From Volvox africanus (taxonomy: Eukaryota; Chlorophyta; Chlorophyceae; Chlamydomonadales; Volvocaceae): DNA of 64,000 nucleotides. The stretch covers positions 6,596,501 through 6,660,500 of the forward strand of contig BSDZ01000003.1 in NCBI GenBank assembly GCA_030268105.1. Direction: 5' to 3'. This document shows positions 1-11,792 of this stretch, one piece after another; within the stretch, counting starts at the first letter, position 1, and the number at the start of each line of letters is the position of its first letter. The notes beneath the pieces are model-generated. The model was not told the origin of the DNA. It was given only the letters and a program-made list of their open reading frames with translations, and made no database searches. The position numbers and the translations under genes were made by a program.

Positions 1-979
1 TTCAAGGAAGTAGTAGTGGTAGTGTTGTTGGCATCCGAACCACAAGTCCGAATCCGGTTGAACACAACAAGTCGCGAAAATGAAATGTACGGCGTACGTT
101 TGTCAACAGGAACAAACATCCAGCCTTCTGTTCCGAAGCTGGCTCGAGCGAGAGGCTTTAGTCCGTACAGACATAATCGTACGACCTAACGTAAGGGCAA
201 GGCCCGAGTACAATACAGAAATGCAGCGCCGCATTTAAAAGCCAAAATCTTGCCGCGGGTTATATTGGGGTAAGCAACATATATTGGCAACCAACAATCG
301 CAATAAAGAGGAAGTGCACGGCAGGAGTTGAACAGCGCGCAATTCAACACCCAAGGACGTTTACCACTAACGTATGTTCGTTTTACACGTACTGCAGAAA
401 CACGGACGCTACTATCGTACAATCGGCGTAAGATGCTCCCCCAGATAGACTCATGCCCCGACCTTGCAACCAGAGCACAAACACCGAACCCGTCGAACTT
501 GACCCCGCTTCTCTCCCTGTTCTGTTCTGTTCTTCTCTCCCTCGGCCTAGTGCAGCAACGGGCAATCCGTGTCGACACATTCCCCATGGCACAACACCGA
601 ATCACAACTCCGAAACCAAACCCGTACTGATCTTGACCTCGTACTACAATTGATACCGTACCGTACTCCTAGAGGCAAACCTAATATACATAGCCTTTCT
701 CACAAATGCGCGTTAAGAAAATAGTATAACTCCAGCTCTCGGAGACGATGATAAAGCAAACTTCTTGTGGTTATTTAGCATACGAGTTTTTTCGTCGATA
801 CAACCGTTGCTCGTGAGGTTGTAAGCACATGCCAGCCAAGCGCTTCCTGTATAAACACGCCGGCCGATAGCACCTGGATCATGTCGATTGCGCGAATTTC
901 GCCTACTTCAGATCCAGATTCGGATCCGGGCCCTCCCTGCAACGGCTTCCGCCTCCCGCGTTTCATGCTACAGCCCTTC
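1..979. other. no gene seen at left edge
   Basis: I see no coding signal, RNA gene or repeat that I can support between the window edge and the stop codon of the HAT-repeat gene at 980. The frames here are short and look like shadows. It probably contains the 3' untranslated region of that minus-strand gene and flanking DNA. Confidence 0.4.
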
Positions 980-2353
980 TCAGCTACAGCATTCGCTGCC
1001 GCTGCCGCCGCTACTGCTGGTGGCACTGCCGCCATTGGAGTTCCGAATTGCGGCAGCGCTGCGTCGTGACCCGACAGTTGTTTTTGCCGTACGCACGTGA
1101 TGCCAACGCAGTACAGGCACGCACCGCGCATCCAGCCGGGCGGAGCGCTCAAGCATCATCACCGCCGCCAGCCAGTTACCACGTTGTAGCTCCATAAGGC
1201 CCCAGGCCTACAGTCGTCGCAAAGTGACAGGGCGGGTGTAGCGGGTCGGGGGTTATGCGGCGGTATTAACACACAGGGACAACCAATCAGCAATCAGCAA
1301 ATAGCATTCCAAGCATCAAACCGTGCAGCTCTCACATTGCGTTGCAACACAGTCCTTAATCCATGCAGAAGACGCTGGGAGCAGATGGAGGCAATATAGC
1401 ATTGCGTTCGTAATGCAGGTACTGCAGGACGGCGGAAAACGATGCAGGAAAAAAACGGAAAAAAACAACGGGAGGACGCCGCTGCGAAGGACGCCGCTCC
1501 TGTCGTGAAAAGAGGACCCCCTATCGGAATCAACCGACAGTCCGGTCTCAGTGGTACTGAAGAAGAAGCTGGCTTCTATATAAGGATCAGACAGAGCCAG
1601 GAAGAAATAATTACTGCTGCTAAAGCCCCAATTGGCTGCTTAGTGGAAGGTGAGCTTCCAACGCCCCGCGCAAGGGGCAGGTGGGGGTTGCCACTTTACC
1701 TGAATCAGGCAGGAGGAGGATGGATTCAGTTCCAGCCCCCGCTGCAGCACAGCCCGACACCGGTGCCAACGCTCCGACTGGTTATATCGGTAACAACGCT
1801 TCTCCATCTGAGCCCAGGAAACCCACGCCTTGCAGAAACTTGGCTGGAGATTAAGCAAGTGCTCAAAAGTAGACCTGCGCGGCACGCGTGCGCGGCATTT
1901 CGGCTACCCGTAACGGAAGACCAGTGGGCGAGGCACATAAGTAAGAAATTGATAAGATATATATTAATATGGAGTTAATAGTTGGGATGTGCTTACAAGC
2001 GATTTTCATGGCCTTAAGACGTCGTTTAGGGCTTCTCAGGCAAGCGGGAGCGGTCAACCGTTAGTTACCTCGCGTCCTCGTAGGCTTCGAGTCGAGCATA
2101 TTCTAGAGCTTGCTCATATGTTTCCGCTCCTTGCCATGGCGACACGGATTGTATGACCTCCTGCCTTCTGTCGCCATTCGCACTCCGAACGCCGTGACAT
2201 TTCACTCTGAACGTCCTTGTCGCCAAGCAAGCACAGCGTCCAGCCACACGCAAAGCCCTGGGTTGTACTCGGTGCTGCAGACACTGCATGGTCGCTGGTG
2301 GGAAACCTTGCACAACGCGCTCTCTCCGCAACTATGAAACTGTCGGTATCCAA
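980..2353 (-). CDS. HAT-repeat (half-a-TPR) protein, C-terminal part; HCF107/MBB1-like
   Basis: Three minus-strand exons join in phase. One ends at 2069 and encodes TYEQALEYARLEAYEDA. The next is 1874-1700 and encodes an FEHLLNLQPSFCKAWVSWAQ-type repeat. The last is 1207-980, begins AWGLMELQRGNWLAAVMMLE and ends CCS-stop. Together they give three to four helix pairs with the HAT signature: W at the turn, then a NP or LD pair before the next helix. HAT proteins bind RNA. In green algae and plants the HCF107/MBB1 family protects and matures plastid psbB/psbH transcripts, so a plastid RNA role is likely but inferred; nuclear HAT proteins (CRN, CstF-77) are the alternative. I could not find the 5' exons. 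The first one may begin near 2150 after a GGCAG acceptor, and a start codon with a transit peptide should lie further upstream. Treat the model as 5'-partial. Confidence 0.68.
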
Positions 2354-4689
2354 GAGGACTATGGCCAGCAGTTCCGAAGTAATGATAATATTATGTTTCT
2401 TTCGGCAACGTTATCGAGGCCTAGTTGAATTTTTCGATGCGTTTGCGATGGCACACGCTAACGATTGGTACGGCGTGTGTAGGGCGCGTGGCCAATCTGC
2501 ACGATGCGCATGTCAAAACTTAAATTTAAGCTTTGCATCAACAGCTCCCAGTGACTATGCATGCTTCGTAACTACAGGTAAAGGCCGAACCTTACACGTC
2601 ACAGCTTCCGTGCGCAGCTCCGTTACCTTTACACCGAAATGAGAGAATTGCTAGAGGTTTGCGGATTTTTTCTATTTTATTCCATACGTTTTCATCTGCG
2701 AAATTTTACCAGATAATTGTACTAGAGTCAGAGTGTATAACGGTGTTTGCAACGGTGAAAACCAACTGGATGGCAAGGAGCAAGTTTATCGTGAAGACCA
2801 GAAACACACAGAAGTTCATACACTAGACTTCATGCAGTATGCACGTGACGGCTACGGCACGGGATCAGCCAACTTTCACAACACAACAGCCGTGGGCCTT
2901 AGAGTTCTGTTTCGTCCTTCGCCCCTAAGCCATCCCATCTGGCCGCGGTCCTCCCAACCCCATTCCTCTCTTTTCCATACATATTAAATTTGCTCTATTG
3001 TACTAACCAGTTCGTTGCCTGCTGCAATCTTGCCCGTCGGGGTTCTTCCGCAAAAATCCACACTGCGTCACCAACTAGTACCCCTGCACATGCTGTTACA
3101 TGCCGGCAACGGTACCTGCGACTACCTGCCATCCTGCCCCCAACGAAACGCGACGATTGCGAATTGCGGTAAAATTCCCTTATTCAAATCATCACGAATT
3201 TTATAACTTAGTCGTGTAGGTATCAATTACGTCAATTGTTATGACAGGCTGTGTCGCTAACTTGCGGCTTACGGAGCCCAACTGCAGCCATCCCGAATCT
3301 ATACGACTGCATGGGAAACCCGATGTGCGAACTTTGCCTAACGCCGATTTCGACATTGCCTTTGCTCTGAAGCCTGGTGCCCTCACCCAAGACTGCGAAT
3401 CAAATAAGCAGCGACCTCTCCCCGATGTATTGGTCGATATGGTTAGCAGGTAAGGCCACCACCTGCGGGTGGTGGTCTTATTCAACGAGCTGTTCACTGT
3501 CCAGATGTGCACTGGCCGAGGTGCACACCTCTCTCATTTCCATGGAGGCTCTATCACCGTCTCTGTGGCTGCGCCGGCCACTCACTATAGCTCAAAACGG
3601 CTCACGATTCCGTCAAAAGCAATTGGCAGAGACGATGAAGAATGAAAAAAACAGACGAGAAAGCACTACACATGTTATGTACACGCCTGAGAAGTAGAGA
3701 CAGAGAATCGAACCCCGTTCCCTTCGCAGCCTTTCAAAGCTCTGCTTCTGTGTGGGGCTGGTGGGGGTGCTGTGTGTGGTGTAATGGGGAGGGGCGCGGG
3801 GGAAGGCGGAGAAGACAAGATTTCCTCGGTTGGCAGATGTAGACGTTACCAGTTACCAGTTACCAGTTACAAACAAAGCTTCACGCAACCCCTATTCTTA
3901 GCTTTCCTTACTGTCACGCGCCTTTTGGGTCATTACACAAAAGATGCCGATTTGACACAACCCCCCTACAAGTAACTCTGTCGCCTGCCCCCTCTTCTCT
4001 CCCGCCTGCCCGACCCAACCCGGACCCCTGCCCCCGTCCCTCCATGCGTCCCCCCCCCCCACGACTTCATGTGGAGGGACTTTCCACCAGAAGGGTTTGC
4101 TCCGCCCCTCTGACAGCAGCCTCCCCCCGGTCCCATATCTCTCCCTCCACATCCTCCTTTCCTTGGGATGGCCCCTCTCCTGTCACCCGAAGGAGGGGGA
4201 GGAGGAGAGTGGCGGACCTGCCAAGAGAATCCAACGGTGCTTTGATCGATTGCAGCACTGGCCACTATCGAAGGCTGCGGGTCTGCGTCCAGGTAGCAGG
4301 CGTGCGGGACCAGGGGGATACGAATGGATGAGACCTGGTACTCAAGCGTCAGGAGCAGCATCTAATAATGAAACGTTTCTCTTAATACTATATAGAACTA
4401 ATAGCATTTAAAACCTGAGGTTTTCGATAAAACATTTACAGTCAATACTACCCTTAGCTGATATCAAACAAAATAATGAGCTTTCAAGCAAATTCAAATA
4501 AATTTCTCAGAGGGCCGCTTACTTATGCCAAATAAAGAAGGGAGCAGAAGAAAATGAGCAGCAGCAGGCGAATAGGAAAATAATCTTTTCATAAAACCGC
4601 CGCTAGCAAAGGTCTTCTGGATTTCGATGAAAGACTAACACTAATTTTCCTTGCTTTATTTGCAATCGTTTCGAAACACAGAGTAGAAA
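2354..4689. other. intergenic or unresolved 5' region of the HAT gene
   Basis: No convincing exon was found. The stretch holds a short (TTACCAG) tandem repeat near 3846-3872 and a C/T-rich to A/T-rich transition at about 3960-4700. A TTACA (TGTAA on the minus strand) at 4436-4440 is a plausible poly(A) signal for the OPR-RAP gene. Missing upstream exons of the HAT-repeat gene could lie here. Confidence 0.35.
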
Positions 4690-5025
4690 TTACCAACCAT
4701 CAAACTAACCAGGGGCAGGACAGGTGGAGGAGGTCAAAAGGGCGGGAACAGAATCTCCTTCCTTAATGGGACTACCACCAGTGACTGACCCGTGGGTCGA
4801 TCTACCCCTTGAACCAGGCCCCCTTTCACCTGCCACCAAAGCTATCCCCATCTCTTTCCCTCACAACCCCAGTTCCCCGCCCTGTTGCGCAGCCGCACAC
4901 CTACCTTGAGAGCCCTGGAGGCTGCTGCTCCCGCGCCTCCCTCCTTCACTGCCGTCTCCACGGCCCCCCTTGCACCGCCGTACCTAGCGAGCCCATCCGC
5001 CGCCGCGGAAGTGCCTGAACTTGAC

Positions 5026-5056
<31 letters not shown>

Positions 5057-8000
5057 ATGCTTTCCTCACCCGGACTCCCATTCCCCGAAGGAGGTCCTCC
5101 ACGAAGCGTGTTTGCATTCTCGGCGTCAAGCTGTCGAGATCACTCGCACGGAGGTGCCTGAGGAACATCCCGGTAAGGTGGAGGAAGCTGGTGAGGGGGT
5201 GCAGGTGAAGCGGCAGACACGCGAGGTTAAGGTAGGGGAGAGGAGGGGAGACAACCCGCGGGACAAAACACACCTACCGCACATACACACAAACTGTTTT
5301 ACATCTACCGTACATTCTCAAACATTCAGCAATAACGGACAAAAATCCAAATCCAAATTTGAAATCTCCGAACCCTCACCTCACTTCCCAGCCGTTCTTC
5401 TCGAGAACCTGACCCGTCACCACCACCTGCCCCAGCAGTTGCTTGCTGTTGGCGCACCGATCCGCCGTATCAACCACCTTAACGAGTAACAGACGATGGC
5501 AGGGGAGAAATAAAGAGAGGAGTTTCATCAGCTCGTTCGTTTCGGGCGTCGGAGCGTTGTGGCAGCGGATGAGACGTCGCCCCCCCACATCAACTACCCT
5601 TGTCGCAATCGTTGGTCGTTGACTAAGCTGCGCTAGCCAACGACCAACGATTAACCAACTACCCACCTGGAGTGCCAGATATCGTTCCGGCCCTGCCTTG
5701 AGTGCAATGTCAATAATTGCCAGTCCGTCCCCGGTGGGACGTCGCTTGTCGTACGTCACCTGCAGGGCCCAATGGAATGTTGTTGACAACCAACAACCAC
5801 ACTTTCACACCCATATACAATGCACGCAGTTCCTGTCAAGGCGGATTCGTGCCTGACTTCCTCCACGAACATACACATACACACATGTCGTCGTCCCCCC
5901 CGTCTCGACACCCCCTCCTATCAACGCCCCGGTTTCAACCCCTCCCCCTGTCACCCCACCTTCAGCGTATCCAAGATGGCGGCGAGCTGGTCCACACGTC
6001 GCCCGCGCCTGAAGGTACGACAGCAAGTAGCGACCGAAAGTACTTCCACGAGAACACGACATTATTGACAAGGGGTGGCTCCAGGGCCCAGACACTCCCC
6101 CCTCCTTCCCAACAAGCCTGGGTCTGCGTCTGTATCTGAATGGGTCTGCGGCCAACAGCCAACGTGTTGACTGGTTTCCGTACAAACCACCTTCATGCAT
6201 GGTGAGGGGGATGACAGCCAAATAACCCCGGCCCCCCCCCGTAACCAGCGGTGCTCCAGCAGCCGCTATCTTGTCTGTAGTACTTCTCCGCCCCACCTCT
6301 ATCCCTCCACAACCCTCCCACCCCCGCCCCTACCCCTACCACTCCGCACTTCTCCCGCGCGCATCTGTGCTTCCACGACAGACAGATTCACAGACAGACA
6401 GTGTTTTTTCATCGCACATTCCCGCAGCCAAAGCTTTCCGAAAACCTGCTCCCGCCGATTCCGAAACCATCTTTGAACCGGAAGAAAAACCCTAAACACA
6501 TATTCAAGCTCCCCCCACACACACTATCTCTCTACCCCAATCCCGAAACCGAACTTGTATAATAAACAAATTAACGAGATCCAGATCCTGACTCCACCGG
6601 ATTCCAAACGAATCCCAACGGGTCAAAATGTCAGTACCGGCCTCACCCGTACTTTTGGCTGTCCGCGCCCAGGCCCGCCACCCAGGCCCGCTTCAGCGCG
6701 TCCAGCGCGAGCTCGTTGAAGCCGTGCGACCGCCGGTGGGACTCCAGCTTGGACGCGAGGAAGCCCTGAGGGACCGGCATGAGGTTGCGCGCGAGGATTG
6801 CTGAGTTTCGGGAAATGCGGAATCGAAAATCTGTGTTGGCATTGCCTTGCCACAATGCCAGCTTTAAGAGGAGCTGGAGGGAAGTCACCGAGGTGGTGGG
6901 GGAAGAAGGCATCGGCGTCAGCGGCAAGCGATAGAGTGCCCGTGGTGAGGGTAGTGGTGTTGAGGGCCGGTGAGGGTAGTGGCGGTGACGATGAGAAATC
7001 GGACGGAGTGGGGTATAGTTGGGTGGGGTTAGCTTGGGTTGCTTGACAGGGCAGGAGAATAACGGACCCATGGGTCACAGGAACGTAATTCGTTGGCGGC
7101 AAGGCGAATTGAACCGAGTCGCGCCGTCCTACCATTTCCAATTATGGGCTGATTGTGCCGTATGGAAAAATCTACCGTTTCCCGGTAGATTTACAGAGGC
7201 AAGAAGAGAATATGATAATAGGTGTTGAGAGTGAGCAACACTCGTATACGAATGAATGACAGAGCAAGCAATACGGCCCAGGGAGGGGCCGGGCGCTTTG
7301 CTGACTTTAACAATAGGAGCCAATTCACAACTAGCATTATATATATACACACACACACATATATATATATACATATATATACATATATATGTGTGTGTGT
7401 GTGTATATATATATAATCAAGTGAGAGCGGGATGGCTCATCGATATAATTCGGATCCTGGTTCCGGAGCGAAGTACTATAAGCAATTCCGCAACTCCGCA
7501 ATCCACTGCCGCATTAGGTTGGGCAGCCAGAGTTTTCGCTCGAAAATGTACTGCACCGTACTGCATCGTATCATGCCGTACCTGGAAAGTCACTCTCAGG
7601 AGGGTTTGCGGAATCTCCGGCCCTTCTCGCTCCCACGCCGCCCCCAGCTCCGCCTCCAAACGCCCAAAGAGCGGCCCCTCTACCGCACCCAACAAGGCTA
7701 GACCCCAATACATGTGAGCAAGTTCAACAACGCTGATGCTGCCGCGCCTGCCGCCGCCACGGGGTGGCGACGCCCGCGGCTGCGGTGGCGGCTGCGGTGC
7801 CGCTGCCGCCTCCTCCAACAGCCTCATCGCACATGCCTCCACTCGTTCCATGACCCGCGCTCCCGGTCCGACATTAAAGAGCGCGAAGGCGTATAAGAGA
7901 GTGGCGAGGTCGGCGGCGCGGATCTGGTTGCCGTCCTGCCGCTGCAACAGACTCCGCGCGAACAAAACGAAGGCGCCCTCGGGGTGGTGCCGGAATGCGG

Positions 8001-11000
8001 TCAGAGCCCACAGCAGGTTCGCAACTTCCTGTGGTTTGTACGACATGGGATTGGCGGAAAAAGCCGACAGAGCTGCCTCCACGGCGGGCGGGTGGTATGT
8101 GTCCATACGACCTAAGGCCCACATGGCGTTGGCAACGCCCTGAGGGGGGAGTGGAGGGTGCGGCGGGACAGGTACGTGGTAAGCGGCGTGAGGAGCAGTT
8201 GAGGTAGGTTCGGAAGCTGTTGCCGGGGCGATGCAATCAATACATTGCCGCGAGGCAGGTGTGTTCTCCCCTCCTGCACATCTGCTCTTACCCTCCTTCC
8301 TTAACTCCGCCCCCCTGCCCCTTCCCTGGCCCCTCCCGTCCCTTCATCTTCCCCACTCCCCGCCCGCCCTTCCCGTTACATGTGTATCCTGTTGGCATCA
8401 TTACGATCAGCATCAGCATCAGCATCGTTAAACTTAACTTAACGCTGTCTTTTCACAGGTACTTAAAAATAGTTCTAAAGATTGCTAACGAACGCTAAGG
8501 AAAATACTGAGGCGCATAGATTACAGTTTCAGTGTCAAGTGATGGTCTTGTTCCTCTCTAATACTCTCTCTAATACTCTCTCTAATACTCTCTCTAATAC
8601 AACAGCCCCTAACGCCCCGACCTGCGGCGCCAGGGAGGCCATCACTCCAGGCGCTGCCAACCGCTGCGCCGCGGCCTCTGCCAGCAAGGGGTTCTTGTAA
8701 CCCAGCAGGGCGATGGAATGCAGCAGCGTGGGGATACTGCGGGCGTCGAACTCCTGCCCCGTTAGGAGGCCCTGTGTCCGTGTGTGTCCGTGTGTATGTG
8801 CCAGGGGAGTGGGGGGAGGCGGTAGGCGTTTGTGACCTCATGACGCCATGTGAGAAGGGGTTGTGGGAGGAGAAGGGGTTGTGGGAGGAGGGGGATTCAA
8901 ATAATTTCCTGGGGGGACATAAACCGATGAAGGGCGATGCGAGAGTGAAGGGGACGGAATGTTCCCCACCACCAACTGAAGCCAGCACTTCAGCTGCAGC
9001 ATCAGCATCGTTGCCGTCTCCCCTCTCTCTCTATTCCCTCTCCGGACACGAGGTAAGCGGTTGAATGACGAGATGACCACTTTCCTCCGAAACCAATCAT
9101 TACTGAATTTCTCCAAGAAACACACACCCGGTCAAGCCTCCATGGATGTAACTTCACCCACTCCTCGCGATTCCCAGTTTGTTGCACCCACCATCGACCG
9201 GAAGCCCATCGTGTCGAGCATCTCACGGGGGGGTGACCAGCGCATGGCCGCCGCCGCCGCCAGCAGCGTTGCGATGTCCCTTGGGTAGAAGGTGTCCACC
9301 CGCGCCGCTGCCGCCTCCGCGTACCCGTCTAGCAGCAGCTCCGGCAGCTTCACCTGCAACTGAGCGAGTGCGTGTAGCGAGTTCGAGAGCTGCACGTTGT
9401 TCATCAGGGAGACCTGCAGGAGGAGGGGGAGGTATAAACAGGAGGGGGGGGAGGGGGGAAACGAATGAAAGGGGGTTTGGGGAGTTAGAGGGTAGAGGGT
9501 CGGGGAGAGGGGCAGCGGGGAAGACGAACATCCGAGACCGGTACTGCCGATGTAGAGACACTGCTATTAAGTAGGATTACTAACCGCGATGGTCAGCGGT
9601 GGTCAACAGAGGTGTGAACGCGAACCCTGGAAACTACATCTGAATGATGCAAAGCTGTAACGAAATGGCCAAATAGGTGATAGGAGTTGCAAAGACGCAT
9701 TAATTCTTCTTTATTTTCTATATGACGGGCGGGAAAACCAATGACGTACAAGTCGACATCCATTCATTTAGAGCGAATGGAGAGTGGCGGGAGGGTAATC
9801 CTTCTCATTCTCCCTCTTCCCCCGACCCGCACCCGCACCCGCACCTTTCATCCCCCCCCTCACCCCTCACCCTCTCCCTCTCCCGCGCCCTCTCCCTCTC
9901 CCCCATCCCCAGCCCCACCCGCACCCATGTGATGTGTCCCTTCCCGCCAGCAGTGCAACCGCTGTCAGCCAAAAGACCGCCCCGAGCCCTCCTCCAGGCA
10001 AGTCTCGCTCTGTTCACTTCGGGAGATTGGGTTTCTCCTCCTTGCTGTCACGCCACCGCATCGTCGCATGAGACGACTGGGTCCACCAAAACTTTCCCGA
10101 AAGCCCCGCTCTCCCCTTCCTCCTCCAATCCCTATGCCTTACTGAAACAGAATAACAATCATTTTTTTCCGTTGCAGTGTAACCATCATGAATCCACCCG
10201 CTATGGATTTACGGGAAAACCCTCCCTATTATTTAAATACTTAATATCCCTTAACATATATATATATATGAGAACCTTCACACCGTCTCTTTCCAATCAG
10301 CCACCAAGCAGGCATCATGTCCTAACCCCGAGCTCTTAAGGGTGCAGAGCCTCCCCCCCCGCCAGGCTATCCGCGGTGCCAAACCAAGCAACCACTCAGC
10401 CTCCGCAGATCCACCTAAAGTTCACCTCAAGCTGTTTACACGGCGGCAACCCCTCCCCCCCCCTCTCTTATATATATGTAAACAGCTTGAGGTGAACTTT
10501 GGGTAGATCTATATACCCTAAGAAGACACCACGAATGGAGGAAGATATTCACGTCTGATGCCCGTATAAGCCACATGCACACCTGCGAGTACAGCACCTC
10601 CTTAAGAGTCTGGAAGGCGGGGTGGTCAGCGATCTCCCGCCGCTCTGAAACCGACCCGCGGGTCAGTACGTTCAGCCGCGTGAGTGCCTGCACCGCCGTG
10701 CGCACCGACAGACATGCCGCCTCATCCGCCACGATGTCCAGCACATCCCGCCACTCCTCACAGCCCCGGAGCTCGTTGTGAATCTCCCGGTCGCGCTCCG
10801 GGGTGACCCCCGCCGGCAGAGGGTGAGCCGCCTGCGGCTGCGGCTGCTGCTCGTGCTGCGGCTGCAGCTGCTGCTCATGCTGCGGCTGCGACTGTTCGTC
10901 CAGCCGCCGCCGCTGCTGCAGCGGCTCCTGTCCGAGCGCCGCCGCTGCTTCATGGACATCATGGTCCGTGAGGGATATGGATTGGATGTCTGTTGGGCTG

Positions 11001-11428
11001 TCTCCGCTGTGGAGGTAAGGGCCAGGGCTGTCCTCCTCAGGTTGTAGGATGCCGCTAAGGGAGGTCGAGATAGTGGCAGCAGCAGCTGCAGTAGCGGCTG
11101 AAGCCGCGGTGGATGCGGCGGATGACCGGAGGGACAGCTTTCGCTGCTTGAGAGAGCTCTGCGGCCGGAAAGGGGGCTCGTAGCCGGAGGTGGACGTGGA
11201 GGTGGAGGCGGTCGCAGTCGCGTCACGCAGGGCTGCAGCATCCGCCACAGAGGGCTCCTGATGTAAACGAGTTCCGGTGTATTCGATCGCCGAAGCGGTC
11301 TCCGGGGCAGGCTGGGGGATGGTGGCGCGGCTGCGGCGAGTCTGGAGGCAAGGAGAGAATACAGGGAGGACAACTGGGAGAGAGCTCATGCGCATGTTTG
11401 ACCTGGGAAAGATGACAGATTCGGTCAT
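4690..11428 (-). CDS. octotricopeptide-repeat (OPR) protein with C-terminal RAP domain
   Basis: This is a multi-exon minus-strand gene. In-phase exons are 11428-10583, 9413-9192, 8753-8622, 8139-7582, 6765-6647, 6008-5960, 5759-5667, 5477-5380 and 5157-4905, perhaps closed by a tiny exon near 4704-4690. They give about 795 residues. The first exon is a Ser/Ala/Gln-rich leader of about 200 residues followed by a helical segment (EWRDVLDIVADEAACLSVRT). Later exons carry OPR-type helices such as DIATLLAAAAAMRW, IPTLLHSIALLGY, VANAMWALGRM, VANLLWALTAF, LATLLYAFALFNV and LAHMYWGLALLGA. The end matches a RAP domain: IIDIALKAGPERYLALQ, then a Leu-rich stretch and VLEKNGWEV. OPR-RAP (FASTK-like) proteins are organelle RNA-binding factors, each usually dedicated to one plastid or mitochondrial transcript. 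The target cannot be read from sequence. One junction, between 8622 and 8139, may hide a small extra exon. Confidence 0.85.
5607..5652. repeat. inverted repeat, 15-bp perfect arms, 16-bp loop
   Basis: Left arm 5607-5621 (AATCGTTGGTCGTTG) is the exact reverse complement of 5638-5652. It lies in the intron between the two RAP-domain exons of the OPR gene. Confidence 0.85.
7338..7415. repeat. near-perfect (TA)n(CA)n...(TG)n(TA)n palindrome
   Basis: TA and CA dinucleotide runs are followed by a TA centre and then mirrored TG and TA runs. Each half is nearly the reverse complement of the other, with 6 CA units against 7 TG units. It lies in an intron of the OPR-RAP gene, just downstream (in gene direction) of the exon ending at 7582. 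It could extrude as a cruciform. Confidence 0.9.
8553..8600. repeat. 12-bp tandem repeat, four copies
   Basis: The unit TCTCTAATACTC is repeated about four times. It begins about 20 bp inside the intron that follows the 8753-8622 exon of the OPR gene. Confidence 0.85.
10407..10510. repeat. intronic hairpin, 34-nt arms with two mismatches
   Basis: Arms 10407-10440 and 10477-10510 are reverse complements apart from two mismatches, and the inner 24 bp are perfect. The loop is 36 nt. It sits in intron 1 of the OPR-RAP gene, about 70 bp downstream of the exon-1 donor. Its size and stem quality resemble a microRNA precursor or a small MITE. Confidence 0.85.
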
Positions 11429-11698
11429 ATGTGCTCTATGGGATTGGGGAAAGTCGGCTCAAGGTGTGAGAGGCATAGCTCCGGGAGTTGTCGTTGGTAC
11501 GGGAATGCAGAGCCCTTGCGACGGCCCTTCGGGCAGAAGGGCTTATAACTTGCCTTGACCAGCCACATCTACAGCAGGCTAAGGAGGCCCGTGTCTCTAG
11601 AAACCTTACGAGCGCTACAACTTAAACTAAAGCCGCACAAAACCATGGGCGGCGACAAGGATCGTGCACGGGATATTGTGAGAGAACATGATACACAC

Positions 11699-11792
11699 CT
11701 TCAGTTGCAATCCTGAAGGCACAGAGAAAACAGTTTCCTCGTCCTCGGCTTCCGCCTTTGCACGCAACCTCGTTGCATTCGCGACCAGGAGC
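11699..11792 (-). other. possible isolated exon of an unknown gene
   Basis: A 94-nt open stretch has a good acceptor (TTTCTCAG before 11792) and donor (AAG then GTGTGT at 11699). It encodes a charged helix such as TRLRAKAEAEDEETVFS. I found no partner exon. It could be an upstream exon of the OPR gene, whose start codon is not proven, or part of a small independent gene, or chance. Confidence 0.3.

Noticed and set aside
3700..3725. tRNA-like GGTTCGATTC on the minus strand
   Set aside because: The T-stem is weak and no 5' acceptor strand lies at the right distance.
6643..7141. Longer minus-strand frames through 6860-7141
   Set aside because: Only the part from 6765 to 6647 fits the OPR exon phase; the upstream Pro/Thr-rich part is intron.
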